This document shows, in pieces, positions 5,706 through 7,483 of a stretch of 7,483 nucleotides of DNA (positions within the stretch are counted from its first letter, which is position 1; the number at the start of each line of letters is the position of its first letter). The DNA is from Deltaproteobacteria bacterium (GTDB lineage: Bacteria > Desulfobacterota_B > Binatia > UBA9968): positions 1 through 7,483 of the forward strand of contig VBKY01000180.1 in assembly GCA_005879255.1 (NCBI GenBank). The letters run 5' to 3'. Made by a program: the position numbers and the translations under genes. Below the pieces are notes generated by a model, which saw only the letters and a list, made by a program, of their open reading frames with translations, searched no databases and had not been told where the DNA came from.

Positions 5706-6734
5706 ATGATTTACCAAACCTCTGCTGACTGGCGCGAACTGGAAATTTTCTCTCTGCTGCGCAGTCCATTTTTGTTTTCGTCCGTGCTTTTCCATGGATT
5801 GCTTTTTTTGCTGGCGTTGAAGTTGGCGGCGCTTGCCGTTATTCCGAAGCCGGAACTGAATACGCCAATTTCGGTGCAGCTTCTAGATGTAAGAGACGGC
5901 GGCTCTGCCAACAAAAGTATCGGGCCGGGCGAGGGTCCCGGCGGGCCTCGCACAATGCCAAAGTTGGGGACGCCGGTACGGCCGGCCCAACAAACCGGTA
6001 AGTTAGACAGCGGTTCGATCGAAAGCTCGGTTGCCAGCAACAACCCGGTTGAAACGGCGCCGCCAGCCAATCCGATTACGCTACCAGGACCGAAAATCTT
6101 GGCTGCAAACACGCGTGAGTCGGTAAACGTGAAAGAAACTTCACCCGATTCCTTGGTTCGTCTGCCGACGAAGGAAAGCCCGACAAATCTTCCCGGTAGC
6201 GCCGTTGCCGACTTGGAAGCCAATCAACGAAGTCTCGCCGCACTCAAGGGCGCCGGCGAAGGTCCGGGAATTAAAGCGCTCAAGGAGGGCGCGCAGATTC
6301 CGGGAGCTCTCAAAGGAACCGGTACGGGTAGCGGTCCCTCCGGCGTTCCCGGCGGAAGTAGCAGCGGTACGGGAGTGGCCGGAGGCGGCACAGGAACCGG
6401 CACTGGCGGCGGCAGCCTGACGGGACTCAAAGGGATGCCGAGCGCCGACTACAGCCAGTATCTCAATCAGCTTAAGAAGCGTGTTGAGTCCGTCTGGAAA
6501 TTTCCCGACAACGTTAGCGGAGTACAAAAAGTCGCCATTCGCTTTGCCCTCGATCGCGCCGGCAAATTGACGCTCGCTGAAGTGTTAGAGACTTCCGATT
6601 CACGGCTTAACCTCAGCGCGTTAGAAGCAATGCGGCGGGCGTCACCCTTCCCAGCGATTCCAGAAAGCTTGAAAGATCTCGCCAACGAGCCTTTGATTAT
6701 GCGCTTTGAAGTCGCGATTCGCGTGCGCAGTTGA
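5706..6734 (+). CDS. TonB-like energy transducer (TonB/TolA C-terminal domain)
   Basis: TonB-type proteins span the inner membrane, take energy from an ExbB/ExbD (or TolQ/TolR) proton channel and pass it to the outer membrane. From the ATG at 5706 the product is 342 residues. It has a short cytoplasmic N terminus and one membrane helix (about 21-46) with S26-xxx-H30-G, the same S-xxx-H spacing as the functional Ser/His of TonB and TolA. A long Pro/Gly/Ser-rich periplasmic linker includes a Gly-Thr-rich stretch (202-243). The C-terminal domain (about 246-340) has YLNQLKKRVESVWKFP, then VAIRFALDRAGKLTLAEVLETS and ALEAMRRASPFPAIP, as in the TonB C-terminal family. The frame is open from an ATG at 5610, but that start would overlap the lipoprotein gene by 95 bases. 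The 5706 start gives a normal N terminus and a TGA-A-ATG junction that suggests translational coupling. Whether it works as TonB or TolA cannot be decided. No Pal or TolB gene is visible. Confidence 0.88.
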   Translation: MIYQTSADWRELEIFSLLRSPFLFSSVLFHGLLFLLALKLAALAVIPKPELNTPISVQLLDVRDGGSANKSIGPGEGPGGPRTMPKLGTPVRPAQQTGKLDSGSIESSVASNNPVETAPPANPITLPGPKILAANTRESVNVKETSPDSLVRLPTKESPTNLPGSAVADLEANQRSLAALKGAGEGPGIKALKEGAQIPGALKGTGTGSGPSGVPGGSSSGTGVAGGGTGTGTGGGSLTGLKGMPSADYSQYLNQLKKRVESVWKFPDNVSGVQKVAIRFALDRAGKLTLAEVLETSDSRLNLSALEAMRRASPFPAIPESLKDLANEPLIMRFEVAIRVRS

Positions 6735-6775
6735 GCCCGCGCCCAAATCTGCTTTAATTCACTTCGGCCGTTTCA

Positions 6776-6803
6776 TTGATTAAATTTCCCTTTCAGGTAA
6801 TCT
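6776..6803 (+). promoter_or_regulatory. Weak candidate promoter before the ExbB/TolQ-type gene
   Basis: TTGATT (6776-6781) and TAATCT (6798-6803) are 16 bases apart, each with about four of six consensus matches. The 97-base gap after the TonB-like gene is the longest in the run, so an internal promoter here is reasonable. No hairpin with a T-run is seen in the gap, so read-through from upstream is equally possible. Confidence 0.2.
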
Positions 6804-6831
6804 TCGTCGGAGCGAGCCGGAAGGATTCATC

Positions 6832-7455
6832 ATGCAGCCACAAGGTCTGGATCTTATTGACATCATTCACAAAGGCGCCATCGCCACCTATCCGCTGATT
6901 CTTTTGTCGATCGTCAGTGTGGCCGTTGTATTTGAGCGGCTCTGGTCGCTCAGAAACATCGGTTCGGCGACCTTGAGAGTTACCGAATCGATACTGGAAC
7001 CGATCAAAAAAGGCCAACGGGACCTGGCGATTGCCATTTGCAAGCAGAACTCTCAATGTCCGGCGGGCAGAATCTTCCTTAATATTTTGGACCGAGAAGC
7101 CGCCGGGTTGGAAGGTGCCAATAACATCGCCACGGAAGCGATGTTCGAAGAAACTCAAAAACTAAAAAAACATCTCTGGATCCTCGGCACGGTCGCCAGC
7201 AGCGCTCCATTTATTGGTCTGTTAGGAACGGTCGTAGGCATCATCAAGTCCTTTGAGAGCATGGCGATCGCCGGCACCGGCGGTTTCGCCGTCGTCGCTG
7301 CCGGCATATCGGAGGCGTTGGTGGCAACGGCACTGGGCCTGGGAATCGCTATCATTGCAGTGATGTTCTACAATTATTTTCAAACTCGAATCTCCACGCT
7401 TAACGGCTTGTTTCGCATTCAAGTCGGCAAAGTTTTGCACAGCATGGGCGCCTGA
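6832..7455 (+). CDS. MotA/TolQ/ExbB-family proton channel subunit
   Basis: This inner-membrane protein forms, with an ExbD/TolR partner, a channel that uses proton flow to drive a TonB- or TolA-type transducer. The product is 207 residues, slightly shorter than E. coli ExbB or TolQ. An N-terminal helix (about 18-36, ending FERLW) precedes a cytoplasmic region. The family core follows: LWILGTVASSAPFIGLLGTVVGI (115-137) and AGISEALVATALGLGIAIIAVMFYNYF (157-183). T133 and T166 sit at the two conserved pore threonine positions. The ATG at 6832 has AAGGA six bases upstream. The next gene starts nine bases after this stop and looks like ExbD/TolR. Position after a TonB-like gene favours an ExbB role, but TolQ is not excluded. 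Confidence 0.92.
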   Translation: MQPQGLDLIDIIHKGAIATYPLILLSIVSVAVVFERLWSLRNIGSATLRVTESILEPIKKGQRDLAIAICKQNSQCPAGRIFLNILDREAAGLEGANNIATEAMFEETQKLKKHLWILGTVASSAPFIGLLGTVVGIIKSFESMAIAGTGGFAVVAAGISEALVATALGLGIAIIAVMFYNYFQTRISTLNGLFRIQVGKVLHSMGA

Positions 7456-7464
7456 GGTAATTCC

Positions 7465-7483
7465 ATGGCTATGACCCCGCTCG
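7465..7483 (+). CDS. Start of a probable ExbD/TolR biopolymer transport protein (partial)
   Basis: An ATG at 7465-7467 follows a strong GAGG ribosome site (7454-7457) with seven bases between. Only MAMTPL is readable before the window ends. This N terminus and the position directly after an ExbB/TolQ-type gene fit ExbD/TolR. The identity rests mainly on gene order, since no domain is visible. Confidence 0.6.

Noticed and set aside
5711..6223. 170-codon open frame on the minus strand inside the TonB-like gene
   Set aside because: It is opposite a recognisable coding gene and shows no family signature or ribosome site.
6309..6434. Gly/Thr-rich stretch of the TonB-like gene as a separate DNA repeat
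   Set aside because: It is a low-complexity coding linker without a regular DNA unit, and such linkers are normal in TonB-type proteins.

Overview
The window looks like chromosomal DNA from a Gram-negative (diderm) bacterium of moderate GC content. The outer envelope is inferred from a TonB-type protein, an ExbB/TolQ-type proton channel, the first codons of an apparent ExbD/TolR partner and a predicted lipoprotein. The TatA sequence and general gene style would fit a soil deltaproteobacterium or relative, but this lineage call is a guess. I see no tRNA, rRNA, insertion sequence, CRISPR array or phage gene.

Left part (1-2785): the last codons of a plus-strand membrane protein end at 113. It converges on a minus-strand pair: an ArnT/PMT-like (GT39-type) membrane glycosyltransferase (start best placed at 2785) followed 85 bases later by uppP, undecaprenyl-diphosphate phosphatase. 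Both probably work with the undecaprenyl carrier: the first would use polyprenyl-phosphate-linked sugar and the second regenerates undecaprenyl phosphate.

Middle (2786-3067): a divergent intergenic region of 282 bases with small dyads and a plausible promoter for tatA, which has a good Shine-Dalgarno sequence and a 67-residue product.

Right part (3068-7483): one plus-strand run with the order tatA, a secreted 411-residue tandem-repeat protein, a 378-residue predicted lipoprotein with a glycine zipper and the same repeats, a TonB-like protein, an ExbB/TolQ-type channel, and the start of an apparent ExbD/TolR. Gaps are 36, 24, 1, 97 and 9 bases, so at least the first four look co-transcribed.

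The most unusual content is the pair of repeat proteins. Their 24-residue unit joins a MORN-like 'YYxNGxxxR' half to a 'DTNGDGxxD' loop like those of dockerin/EF-hand calcium sites. The arrays occur in a predicted soluble exported protein and in a predicted lipoprotein, directly upstream of a TonB/ExbB/ExbD-type motor. The inference, not proven by sequence alone, is a calcium-dependent envelope assembly linked to a proton-motive-force-driven transducer.
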